NCBI RefSeq assembly: GCF_036038375.1
Contig: NZ_CP107935.1
Coordinates: forward strand, 868,001 to 932,000
Length of the DNA stretch: 64,000 nt
Origin: Streptomyces sp. NBC_00414
GTDB taxonomy: Bacteria > Actinomycetota > Actinomycetes > Streptomycetales > Streptomycetaceae
Direction: 5' to 3'
The notes under the pieces are model-generated. The model made no database searches. It saw only the letters and a program-made list of their open reading frames with translations, and was not told the DNA's origin. Positions 1-7,720 of this stretch are shown here, piece by piece (the first letter of the stretch is position 1; the number at the start of each line of letters is the position of its first letter). The translations under genes were made by a program, and so were the position numbers.

Positions 1-1
1 G

Positions 2-328
2 GTCGGGGTGCAGTCGCTGGTGACGAAGGCGGCGGGAGAGACGACGGGCACGTTCACCGCGGCTGTGGTGCTGGCCGCGGTCACCACCATCCTGGACCGC
101 CGCCCCTCGATGCCCGCACGGCTGGTCCTCCTGCTGCCCGGCTTCTTCACCCTGACCGTGGGCTCGCTGGGCATGCGCGGGCTGACCACCCTGGCCGGGG
201 GCCATGTCATCGCCGGATTCACCGATCTGCTCAAGCTGGTCACCATCGTCACCGCCATCGCGCTGGGTCTGATGGTCGGCGCGACCCTGACCGCTCGCGG
301 GAACGACCTCGTCCGGGACGGCGCGTAA
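2..328 (+). CDS. ThrE-type threonine/serine exporter, C-terminal part (partial)
   Basis: The reading frame is open from the left edge of the window, so only the last 109 or so codons are visible and the true start lies outside. The visible part has about four hydrophobic helices, with a polar DRR turn after the first and the stretch PGFFTLTVGSLGMRGL. This resembles the C-terminal membrane half of the threonine/serine exporter family (ThrE/DUF3815). The polypeptide ends shortly after the last helix with a charged tail. The family exports small amino acids across the plasma membrane. The family assignment rests on topology and local similarity from memory and is moderate. The GTG at 8 is probably internal. 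Confidence 0.55.
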   Translation, partial: VGVQSLVTKAAGETTGTFTAAVVLAAVTTILDRRPSMPARLVLLLPGFFTLTVGSLGMRGLTTLAGGHVIAGFTDLLKLVTIVTAIALGLMVGATLTARGNDLVRDGA

Positions 329-531
329 GGCCCCTGCTCGCCCTGTCCTCGCGGCCTTGCCACGGTGTTGCTCCGGGGCGCCGTGCGACGACGGCGCCGC
401 TTCTGCGGGCCCCTCGGATGTCACCCGTTCGGCCGTCCCGCGCTGCCTCTCCACCCCGGGCGGCCGACGCTGTCAGCGTGTGGGCGTCGCCGATCACGGC
501 CGCGTCGTTCGCCTGTGACGGGAGGGTGTTG

Positions 532-2019
532 GTGAGTTCCATGGACATGCCGGCGGAGGTACCGCGGGCACGGGCCACGGCCCGGGAGAAGGCGGTGGGC
601 CGCACGGCCACACCGCTGATCAGCTGGGTGACCCTGGCGATGATGACGACGGCCTCGGTGGCCAGCCTCAGGGCCGCGCCGACCATGGCCGTCTACGGCC
701 TGGCGTGCGTGTTCCTGTACCTGATCCCGGCGATCGTGTTTTTGCTGCCGACCGCGCTGGTCTCCGCCGAGCTGGCGTCGGGGTGGAACGGCGGCGTCTA
801 CCGGTGGGTGAGCGAGGGCCTGTCGAAGCCGCTCGGGTTCCTGGCGGTGTGGTGCCAGTTCGCGATGACGATCTTCTACTACCCGAGCCTGCTGGCCTTC
901 GTGGCCAGCACCATCGCGTACGTCATCGATCCCGCCCTGGCCTCCAGCGGCCTCTACACGGCCATCGTGATCATGGTGCTCTACTGGACCGGCGTATGGG
1001 TCTCCTCCCGCGGCACCAAGGCCCTGGCCGGCCTGTCCTCCTGGGGGCTCGTCATCGGCACGCTGGTGCCCGGCACGGTCCTGGTCGTCCTCGGCATGGT
1101 GTTCCTCGGCCAGGGCAACGCCTCGGCCGCCCCGATGACGGCCAGTCACCTGATGCCGCAGTGGGCCGGCCTCGCCAGCCTCGTACTGATCGTGAACAAC
1201 TTCCTGTCCTACTCGGGCATGGAGATGAACGCCGTCCACGTGTCCTCGCTCAAGGACCCCGGCCGTGAGTACCCGAAGTCGATGTTCCTCGCGATGGGCC
1301 TGGTCCTGCTCATCTTCATCCTGCCGGCACTGGCCATCAGCTGGGTCGTCCCGTCCGACCAGTTGAGCCTGACCGCGGGTGTCATGCAGGCCTTCGAGGC
1401 CTTCTTCGGCCACTTCCACGTCGGCTGGCTGACCCCGATCGCCGCGGTCATGCTGGTGGCCGCCGCGCTCGGCGGCATGCTCACCTGGCTCGCCGGGCCC
1501 TCCAAGGGACTGCTGGAGATCTCCCGCAGCGAGGGCTATCTGCCCCCGTACCTGCAGAAGTTGAACAAGAACGGCATCCAGCAGAACATCCTGGTCACCC
1601 AGGGCATCGTCACCACGGTCATCGCCCTGATGTACGCGCTGATCCCGAACGTCTCCAATGTCTACTGGATCTTCTCGACCATCACCACGCAGGTGTACCT
1701 GATCGTCTATCTGCTGATGTTCGCCGCCGCGGTCCGGCTGCGGAAGACACAGCCCGACCACCCCCGCGGCTACCGGGCCCCGGCCCTCGGCCTGCTGTGC
1801 GGAGTCGGCCTGGCGGCCTCTCTGGCCGCCCTCGCGATCGGGTTCGTGCCGCCCTCCCAGTTCGGCGGCGGCAGTGTCCTGGCCTACGTCGGCATCATCA
1901 CCGCCGGCCTGGTGATCCTCGGCCTGCTCATCCCGTGGGCCTTCCTGAAACTGCGCAAACCCGGCTGGCGGACCCACACCGCCGACGCCCCGGCGGACGG
2001 TCGGGGAGGTGCCGCATGA
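532..2019 (+). CDS. APC-superfamily amino acid permease (GadC/YjeM-like antiporter)
   Basis: A roughly 495-residue polytopic membrane protein with about 12 hydrophobic segments. Segment 1 is LISWVTLAMMTTASVASL, followed by a conserved-looking ELASGWNGGVYRWVSEG loop, typical of glutamate/GABA antiporter-like APC permeases. GTG 532 is chosen as start because GGGAGG at 520-525 lies 6 nt upstream. ATG 541 and a longer form from 418 are alternatives, but the extra N-terminal residues of the long form look non-coding. The stop overlaps the start of the next gene (ATGA at 2016-2019), which implies translational coupling. Together with the downstream dipeptidase this suggests uptake or exchange of amino acids or peptides. 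The substrate cannot be read from the sequence. Confidence 0.85.
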   Translation: MSSMDMPAEVPRARATAREKAVGRTATPLISWVTLAMMTTASVASLRAAPTMAVYGLACVFLYLIPAIVFLLPTALVSAELASGWNGGVYRWVSEGLSKPLGFLAVWCQFAMTIFYYPSLLAFVASTIAYVIDPALASSGLYTAIVIMVLYWTGVWVSSRGTKALAGLSSWGLVIGTLVPGTVLVVLGMVFLGQGNASAAPMTASHLMPQWAGLASLVLIVNNFLSYSGMEMNAVHVSSLKDPGREYPKSMFLAMGLVLLIFILPALAISWVVPSDQLSLTAGVMQAFEAFFGHFHVGWLTPIAAVMLVAAALGGMLTWLAGPSKGLLEISRSEGYLPPYLQKLNKNGIQQNILVTQGIVTTVIALMYALIPNVSNVYWIFSTITTQVYLIVYLLMFAAAVRLRKTQPDHPRGYRAPALGLLCGVGLAASLAALAIGFVPPSQFGGGSVLAYVGIITAGLVILGLLIPWAFLKLRKPGWRTHTADAPADGRGGAA

Positions 2020-2453
2020 GTCCCACCCGTTTCGCCTCCGAGCACAGGTGGCTCTATGCCGGGGCAGTCGTCCTGCTGGTCGTCCTCGCCGTCATCGGAG
2101 TCGTCCAGTACGACAAGGTCAAGACCGGCAACGTGGCTTCCGAGAAGGCCAACAAGCTCGCGGACGCCGCCGTCGCGGCCGGTTATCCCCGCCCGGACAC
2201 CGGCACGATCAAGCGCACCCTGGGCACGGACGGCGGCAACGTGTGCGACGACCCGGCCAGCGCCCTGAAGTCCGCCCTGTGGAAGACCAACGTCTCCAAC
2301 GGGGCCGCGTTCGTCGGTCAGCGTCCCGTCATCGGCGACGGGCGGTCGATCCGCGCCGAGGCCAAGATCCTCGAAATCTACTGCCCGGACAAACTGCACA
2401 AGATCCAGGACAGGATCGACGACCTCAAGACCGACACCACGGTCAGGCGGTAG
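2016..2453 (+). CDS. Small membrane-anchored protein of unknown function
   Basis: This 145-residue protein has one N-terminal membrane segment (about residues 11-31) followed by a hydrophilic extracellular domain. It has two cysteines in the C-terminal part (in NVCDDP and EIYCPD) that could form a disulfide. It is not a lipoprotein, since there is no lipobox. Its ATG overlaps the permease stop by 4 bp and its stop is 3 bp before the dipeptidase start, so it is the middle gene of a tight three-gene operon. It may be an accessory subunit of the permease, by position only. I do not recognise the family. Confidence 0.8.
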   Translation: MSPTRFASEHRWLYAGAVVLLVVLAVIGVVQYDKVKTGNVASEKANKLADAAVAAGYPRPDTGTIKRTLGTDGGNVCDDPASALKSALWKTNVSNGAAFVGQRPVIGDGRSIRAEAKILEIYCPDKLHKIQDRIDDLKTDTTVRR

Positions 2454-2456
2454 GCC

Positions 2457-3830
2457 ATGGACGACACCGATCTCGCGGCCCGTGTCGCCGGGCTCATGCC
2501 CCGGGCCAAGGCCGACCTCACCGAACTCGTCGCGATCCCCTCGGTCGCCGACCCCCGCCAGTACCCGCCCGAGAAGTGCCGGGAGGCCGCCCAGTGGGTC
2601 GCCGACGCCTTCACCGAGGCGGGTCTGGAAGACGTCCACCTCGCGCGGACCCCGGACGGCAGTCACGCCGTGCTCGGCCACCGGCCGCCCCCGCCCGGCG
2701 CACCCACCGTCCTTCTCTACTGCCACTACGACGTCCAGCCCCCGCTCGACGAAGCCGCCTGGACCACCGAGCCCTTCGCACTCACCGAACGCGACGGACG
2801 CTGGTACGGGCGCGGCACCGCGGACTGCAAGGGCAACATCGTCATGCACCTCACCGCGCTGCGGGCACTCGGCGACGACCTCCCCGTCGGCATCCGGTTC
2901 GTCGCGGAAGGCTCCGAGGAACAGGGCACCGGCGGCCTGGAGCAGTACGTCGAGCAGCATCCCGAGCAGTTCACGGCGGACGCTCTCCTGGTGTGCGACA
3001 CGGGCAACGCGGCCGTCGGCGTCGGCACGGCGACCATCACGCTGCGCGGCCTGGTCAATGTCGTCGTCACCTTCAGCAGCCTGCGGGGCGAGGTCCACTC
3101 CGGCATGTTCGGAGGACCCGCGCCCGATGCCCTGGCCGCCCTGATCCAGACCCTGTCGACACTGCGCGACCCGGAGACCGGCGCCACGCGCGTGCAGGGG
3201 ATGGACTGCGAGGGCACCTGGGAGGGCGTCGGCTACGACGAGCAGCGGTTCCGTGCCGACGCCGGTGTCCTGAACGGTGTGCAGCTGACCGGGACCGGAA
3301 GCGTCGCCGACCGGCTGTGGGCCCGTCCGGCCCTCACCGTCCTCGGCATCGACTGCCCGCCCGTCGTCGGATCGGCCGCCGCGGTGCCGCACACCGCACG
3401 CGCGCGCGTCAGCCTGCGCATCCCGCCGGGCACCGACCCGTCGGCCGCCCTCGACGCCCTGACCCGGCACCTCACCGAGGAGACACCCTGGGGCGTGCAG
3501 GTCTCCATCGAGACCGAGGGCACGGGCTCCCCGTTCCGCGCCGACACGGACGGCCCCGCGTACACGGCCCTGGACACCGCCGTGCGGCAGGTCTACGGCA
3601 AGCCCCTGGCCCACCTGGGCCAGGGCGGATCCATCCCGCTGTGCAACGTCCTCGCCGACACCTGCCCCGGGGCGGAGATCATCCTCATGGGCGTCGAGGA
3701 ACCGAAGTGCCTCATCCACGCGCCCGACGAGAGCGTCGACCCCACGGAGATCCAGAACATGGCCCATGTCGAAGCCGCGTTCCTCCTTGCCTACGCGGGC
3801 ACGCCCTCGTCCGGTTTGGGGGCGTCCTGA
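2457..3830 (+). CDS. M20-family metallo-dipeptidase
   Basis: The 457-residue protein has the full M20/carnosinase-like zinc-peptidase signature. CHYDVQ (His90, Asp92) and GRGTADCKGN (Asp123 bridging) supply ligands, and EGSEEQGTGG supplies the general base and ligand Glu154/Glu155. The lid-domain motif HSGMFGGP follows, and a C-terminal His lies in CLIHAPDE. Length matches cytosolic M20 dipeptidases, which hydrolyse dipeptides or N-acyl amino acids. There is no signal peptide. It follows the small membrane protein by 3 bp in the permease operon, so imported peptides or conjugated amino acids are plausible substrates. The exact substrate is unknown. Confidence 0.9.
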   Translation: MDDTDLAARVAGLMPRAKADLTELVAIPSVADPRQYPPEKCREAAQWVADAFTEAGLEDVHLARTPDGSHAVLGHRPPPPGAPTVLLYCHYDVQPPLDEAAWTTEPFALTERDGRWYGRGTADCKGNIVMHLTALRALGDDLPVGIRFVAEGSEEQGTGGLEQYVEQHPEQFTADALLVCDTGNAAVGVGTATITLRGLVNVVVTFSSLRGEVHSGMFGGPAPDALAALIQTLSTLRDPETGATRVQGMDCEGTWEGVGYDEQRFRADAGVLNGVQLTGTGSVADRLWARPALTVLGIDCPPVVGSAAAVPHTARARVSLRIPPGTDPSAALDALTRHLTEETPWGVQVSIETEGTGSPFRADTDGPAYTALDTAVRQVYGKPLAHLGQGGSIPLCNVLADTCPGAEIILMGVEEPKCLIHAPDESVDPTEIQNMAHVEAAFLLAYAGTPSSGLGAS

Positions 3831-3887
3831 GGGGAAACCCGGTAAGGGGCCCGCTCCGGCGGGAACCGCGTGGAGAGTGAGGCCCAT

Positions 3888-4553
3888 ATGGTCGGCGACC
3901 CGTGGCCCGCTGAAGCGGTGGTCCGGGCAGCCACCGGGCCGGACCTGGAGCGCGGAACGGCCCAGCGGGTGGCCGAGGCCCTGTGCGCGGAGCTGCCGGT
4001 GGACGCGGTCACGCTGGCGCTGTGGACGGACACACCGGAGAGGCGGATGCTGTTCGCCACGAGCCCGGCGGCCCAGCGCCTGGAGGAGCTGCAGTTCGAG
4101 GTGGGCGAAGGCCCGTGCGTGACGGCCGCGACGACCGGTCGGCCGCTCATGGTCGAGGACCTCCAGGGAACCGTGACCCAGTGGCCGCTGTTCGGCCCTC
4201 TGGCGCGGGAGCAGCTGCCCACGGTGGGGGCCATCTACGCGTTTCCGCTGGTGGAGGGCGACGCCCATCTCGGATCGGCCGACATGCTGCGGTTCGAGGC
4301 CGGTCCGCTGGGGGCCGAGGCGGAGGCGGCCGCGACACTGGCCGTACGGGCCGCGGCGCTCATCCTGCTCACGGCGAAGGTGAGTCCCGCGCTGGACATC
4401 CACTGGCGGCGTACCCATGTGGCGACGGGCGTGATGGCCGAACGGCTGGGCATCACACCCGCCGAAGCGCTGGCGCGGCTGCGGTCCATGGCCCTGGGAA
4501 CGGGGCGCCCACTGCCCGACCTGACCGAAGACGTGCTGGCCCGCAGCGGCTAG
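3888..4553 (+). CDS. GAF-ANTAR transcription antitermination regulator
   Basis: About 221 residues. An N-terminal GAF-like sensor domain (roughly residues 15-150, with the typical FEVGEGPCVTA segment) is followed by a C-terminal ANTAR-like helical module (about 165-215, pattern ATGVMAERLGITPAEALARLR). ANTAR domains bind paired RNA hexaloops and prevent transcription termination, with GAF sensing a ligand or redox state. ATG 3888 has GTGAGG 5 nt upstream and is preferred to GTG 3870. It stands alone on the plus strand, 57 bp after the dipeptidase, and converges on the LysR gene. Its target is not evident in the window. Confidence 0.85.
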   Translation: MVGDPWPAEAVVRAATGPDLERGTAQRVAEALCAELPVDAVTLALWTDTPERRMLFATSPAAQRLEELQFEVGEGPCVTAATTGRPLMVEDLQGTVTQWPLFGPLAREQLPTVGAIYAFPLVEGDAHLGSADMLRFEAGPLGAEAEAAATLAVRAAALILLTAKVSPALDIHWRRTHVATGVMAERLGITPAEALARLRSMALGTGRPLPDLTEDVLARSG

Positions 4554-4602
4554 CGAACCCCTGGACCGGCCACCACGAACACCGCCGTGGGGCAACCTGG
4601 CT

Positions 4603-4617
4603 TTTCCCCTGAGGAAA
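4603..4617. repeat. Second TTTCC-N5-GGAAA inverted repeat, at the 3' end of the LysR gene
   Basis: TTTCC and GGAAA are separated by CCTGA, the same arm sequence and spacing as the core of the box at 5557-5571. It lies between the convergent GAF-ANTAR and LysR stops. It could be a distal regulator site or just a weak hairpin; the short arms do not allow a decision. Confidence 0.3.
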
Positions 4618-4625
4618 CGGTCATG

Positions 4626-5534
4626 TCAGGCCGGCCGTGCCAAGCGTCCCGGCATACGCGCGGCGAGGTGCTCGATCAGTTCGGTCACCCGGCGGGGAAC
4701 ATGTCCGTCGTCTTCGAGCAGGGCATAGATGTCGGCCGCGGGTGTCGGGACGTTCGGCAGTACACGGACCAGGTCCCCGCGCTCCATGTGAGGGCGGACG
4801 TGCCACTCCGAGCGCATGACGACGCCACGGCCCTCCAGCGCCCAACCGGTCACGATGTCCCCGTCGTTGCTCTGCAGCGGACCGCGCACCCGCACATGTC
4901 GCGGATCGCCGACGTCGCCGAACCGCCAGAGCGCGTAGTCCCCCTCGTTCTCGCGCAGCACGATGCAGTCGTGCCGTGCGAGATCCTCGACGCAGGTGGG
5001 CGCGCCGCGTCGCTCCAGGTACGAGGGCGCCGCGCAGGGCACGCGACGGTTCTCCGCCAGCCTGCGCATCCGCAGCGAGGAGTCGGGCGGGCTTCCCACG
5101 TGGACGGCCACGTCGAACTTCCGCCGGTGCGGTCGCAGAGGCAGCGCCGAGGTGTCCAGCTGCACCTGGAGCTGAGGATGCGACGCCGCGAACTCCGCAA
5201 GCAGCGGGGCGACATGCGCGCGTCCGAGGCCCAGGGTCGCCTGGACGACCAGGGAGCCACGCAGTTCCCCGGACCGTTCGGTCACCAGGTCCTCCAGCTC
5301 CCGGAGCCGATCGAGGATCGAGTCGAGTCCGCTCGCGTACAGGGCACCCTCCGAGGTCAGCACCAGTCGACGCGTGCCCCGCTGGACGAGTCGTACGTCG
5401 AGACGGCTTTCGAGTGCGCTCAGCCGCTTGCTGACCACCGGAAGCGACCAGCCGAGTTGGCGGGACGCCGCCGTGAGCGTCTCGCTGGCTGCCACGACCT
5501 GGAAGAACTTCAGGTCGTCGACGGTCATCTTCAT
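4626..5534 (-). CDS. LysR-family regulator of the adjacent dehydrogenase genes (DmlR-like)
   Basis: This 302-residue LysR regulator has an N-terminal winged HTH (residues 5-62, DDLKFFQVVAASETLTAASR) and a periplasmic-binding-fold effector domain from about residue 90. It diverges from the tartrate/malate dehydrogenase gene with 124 bp between starts. That gap holds a clean T-N11-A inverted repeat (5556-5572). In E. coli the analogous pair is DmlR/DmlA for D-malate, so an organic-acid co-inducer is expected. ATG 5534 has GGGAGA 4 nt upstream, and ATG 5528 is also possible. Target inference rests on divergent position, which is the usual rule for LysR regulators. Confidence 0.9.
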   Translation of the reverse strand: MKMTVDDLKFFQVVAASETLTAASRQLGWSLPVVSKRLSALESRLDVRLVQRGTRRLVLTSEGALYASGLDSILDRLRELEDLVTERSGELRGSLVVQATLGLGRAHVAPLLAEFAASHPQLQVQLDTSALPLRPHRRKFDVAVHVGSPPDSSLRMRRLAENRRVPCAAPSYLERRGAPTCVEDLARHDCIVLRENEGDYALWRFGDVGDPRHVRVRGPLQSNDGDIVTGWALEGRGVVMRSEWHVRPHMERGDLVRVLPNVPTPAADIYALLEDDGHVPRRVTELIEHLAARMPGRLARPA

Positions 5535-5555
5535 ACGGTCTCCCGTCCGGTACGA

Positions 5556-5572
5556 CTTTCCGTTGGGGAAAG
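5556..5572. promoter_or_regulatory. Putative LysR-binding box between the divergent LysR and dehydrogenase genes
   Basis: CTTTCC and GGAAAG arms are separated by 5 nt (GTTGG), which fits the LysR consensus T-N11-A. The box lies 22 bp upstream of the LysR start and about 87 bp upstream of the dehydrogenase start, as expected for a site used for autorepression and divergent activation. Confidence 0.55.
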
Positions 5573-5658
5573 CATAAGTTGCCCGGACTGCTGTTGTGGC
5601 AGGTCACCCCGGTGCCCACAGTGGAAAGCCACATGAGCCTGGACGAGGAGCAGCCGTC

Positions 5659-6789
5659 GTGCCACAGCGTTACCGCATCGCCGCCGTACCCGGGGACGGC
5701 ATCGGCCGGGAAGTCGTTCCCGAAGGGCTGCGGTGCCTGCGCGCCGCCGCCGACGCGTACGGCTTCGTACTCGACGTGGAGGAGTTCGACTTCGCGAGCG
5801 CCGACTACTGGACGCGCCACGGGGAGATGATGCCGAAGGACTGGCGCGACGTGCTGGGGGGCTTCGACGCGATCTTCTTCGGCGCGGTCGGCTGGCCCGA
5901 GGTCGTGCCCGACCATGTGTCGCTGTGGGGAAGCCTGCTGCAGATACGGCGAGGGTTCGACCAGTACGTCAATCTGCGGCCGGTCCGCCTGCTGCGGGGT
6001 GTGCGCGGTCCCCTGCGCGACCACGGTCCGGGAGACATCGACTTCTACGTGGTGCGCGAGAACACCGAGGGCGAGTACTCCAGCATCGGCGGGCGGATCT
6101 TCGAGGGCACCGAGCGCGAGACCGTGCTGCAGGAGACCGTGATGACCCGGGTCGGCGTCGACCGCGTACTGCGTTACGCCTTCGAGCTCGCCGACTCGCG
6201 ACCGCGCAGGCACCTGACCTGGGCGACCAAGAGCAACGGGATCTCGATCTCCATGCCCTACTGGGACGAGCGGGCGAGCGAGATGGCCGGGCGCTACCCG
6301 CGGGTGACCGCCGACAAGGACCACATCGACATCCTGGCGGCCAAGTTCGTGCTGCGGCCCGACCGGTACGACGTCGTCGTCGCGAGCAACCTGTTCGGTG
6401 ACATCCTCTCCGACCTGGGCCCGGCCTGTACCGGCACGATCGGGATAGCTCCGAGCGCGAACATCAACCCGGAACGCGACCGTCCGAGCCTGTTCGAGCC
6501 CGTGCACGGGTCGGCTCCCGACATCGCGGGGCGCGGCATCGCCAACCCGGTCGGGCAGATCTGGAGCGGAGCGATGATGCTGGAGCACCTGGGCGAGGCC
6601 GCGGCCGCGGCGGGCACCGTCGCCGCCATCGAGTCGGTCCTGGAGCGGCAGCCCGCCGTGCTCACGCCCGACCTCGGCGGGAACGGGACGACGGCGGCGC
6701 TGGGATCGGCCGTCGCAGAGCAGATCGGCCTTGGGGCCGGACTCCTGAAGGAAGAGGAAGAGCGTGCCGCGCGTCCTGATCACCACTGA
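5659..6789 (+). CDS. Tartrate/D-malate dehydrogenase (isocitrate/isopropylmalate dehydrogenase superfamily)
   Basis: The 376-residue protein belongs to the NAD-dependent beta-decarboxylating dehydrogenases. It has an N-terminal PGDGIG, RENTEGEYS at 133-141 (substrate tyrosine loop), catalytic Lys191 in TKSNGIS, metal-binding Asp248/Asp252 in NLFGDILSDLGP, and HGSAPDI at about 283-289. The RGFDQYVNLRPVR segment and the absence of leucine-biosynthesis neighbours favour the tartrate/D-malate branch over LeuB. GTG 5659 has GAGGAG 8 nt upstream and gives the correct family N-terminus. It overlaps the next gene by 26 bp. It would oxidise and decarboxylate a 2-hydroxy dicarboxylate in the cytoplasm. 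Confidence 0.87.
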   Translation: MPQRYRIAAVPGDGIGREVVPEGLRCLRAAADAYGFVLDVEEFDFASADYWTRHGEMMPKDWRDVLGGFDAIFFGAVGWPEVVPDHVSLWGSLLQIRRGFDQYVNLRPVRLLRGVRGPLRDHGPGDIDFYVVRENTEGEYSSIGGRIFEGTERETVLQETVMTRVGVDRVLRYAFELADSRPRRHLTWATKSNGISISMPYWDERASEMAGRYPRVTADKDHIDILAAKFVLRPDRYDVVVASNLFGDILSDLGPACTGTIGIAPSANINPERDRPSLFEPVHGSAPDIAGRGIANPVGQIWSGAMMLEHLGEAAAAAGTVAAIESVLERQPAVLTPDLGGNGTTAALGSAVAEQIGLGAGLLKEEEERAARPDHH

Positions 6790-7708
6790 CTATCTGCGTC
6801 CCGGCGACGAGGTGGACGAGTACTTCCGGGCCGCCGGTCTTGAGACGCGCCACGCTCCGATGGTCGGACGGCGCGATCCGGAGGACCTCGTGTCGGCGCT
6901 CGCCGGGATCGACGCGGCGCTCGTCGCGAACGAGCCCCTGAGCGCCGATGTGCTCGCCCGCGCCCCGCGACTGCGGGTGGTGGTGCGTACGGGGGTCGGC
7001 CACGACTCCGTCGACATCGAGGCCGCGGGCCGACTCGGTGTCAGCGTGAGCAACCTGCCCGGGATCAACGCGAACGCCGTCGCCGAGTACACGCTCGGCC
7101 TGCTGCTCGCCTCGGCGCGCCGTCTGGTCCACAGTGCCGCGGGCGTGCGCGAGGGAGGGTGGCCGCGCGAGGACGGTCACGAGCTCCGCGGGGCGACACT
7201 CGGCCTCGTCGGTTACGGCGCGGCCGCTCGCGCCGTCGTACCGCTGGCCCTTGCGTTCGGCATGGACGTGGTGTGCGCCACCGGTGTCCCCGAGGCTCGA
7301 CGCGGTGACCTCGCGGTGCGGTTCGTTCCCTTCGACGAACTGCTGGCCGTCTCCGACTACGTGTCGATCCACACCGCGCTGACCGACAGGACCCGGGGGC
7401 TGTTCGACGCCTCCGCCTTCGCACGGATGAAGGCGGAGGCCGTACTCGTCAACACCGCCCGCGGAGCCGTCGTCGACGAACAGGCGCTCGCCGACGCGGT
7501 CCGCACGGGCGGCATCGCGGGTGCGGCACTCGACGTGGTGACACAGGAACCACTCCCTGCGGGGAGTCCCCTGCGCGGCGTCGAGGGAATCACCGTCTAC
7601 TCCCATCTCGCGGGCCAGACCGCGCAGGCCCGCCGGGCGGCGGGCCTCGCGGGTGCCGCCGAACTCGTGGCCGCCCTGGAGGGGCGGCCACGGTTCGCCG
7701 TCAACTAG
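6764..7708 (+). CDS. D-isomer-specific 2-hydroxyacid dehydrogenase
   Basis: 314 residues with both domains of the family. The catalytic triad is Arg233 (NTARGAVVDE), Glu262 (TQEPLP) and His281 (YSHLAGQ). The nucleotide motif is GYGAAA at 150-155, where the usual third glycine of GxGxxG is alanine. It is shorter than SerA and lacks the ACT domain, so it is a catabolic or glyoxylate/hydroxypyruvate-type reductase rather than phosphoglycerate dehydrogenase. The start lies inside the end of the upstream dehydrogenase gene, so the two are co-translated. It probably interconverts a 2-keto acid and a D-2-hydroxy acid in the same pathway. Confidence 0.85.
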   Translation: MPRVLITTDYLRPGDEVDEYFRAAGLETRHAPMVGRRDPEDLVSALAGIDAALVANEPLSADVLARAPRLRVVVRTGVGHDSVDIEAAGRLGVSVSNLPGINANAVAEYTLGLLLASARRLVHSAAGVREGGWPREDGHELRGATLGLVGYGAAARAVVPLALAFGMDVVCATGVPEARRGDLAVRFVPFDELLAVSDYVSIHTALTDRTRGLFDASAFARMKAEAVLVNTARGAVVDEQALADAVRTGGIAGAALDVVTQEPLPAGSPLRGVEGITVYSHLAGQTAQARRAAGLAGAAELVAALEGRPRFAVN

Positions 7709-7720
7709 CGTCTGCGGGCC

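Noticed and set aside
1884..4595. Minus-strand 903-residue open frame opposite the small membrane protein, dipeptidase and GAF-ANTAR genes
   Set aside because: It is antisense to genes with clear catalytic motifs, has low-complexity Arg/Gly-rich composition and no recognisable domain. Such mirror frames are expected from high GC third positions.
5659..6789. LeuB (3-isopropylmalate dehydrogenase)
   Set aside because: Neighbours are a LysR regulator and a 2-hydroxyacid dehydrogenase, not leucine genes. The active-site context resembles the tartrate/D-malate branch.
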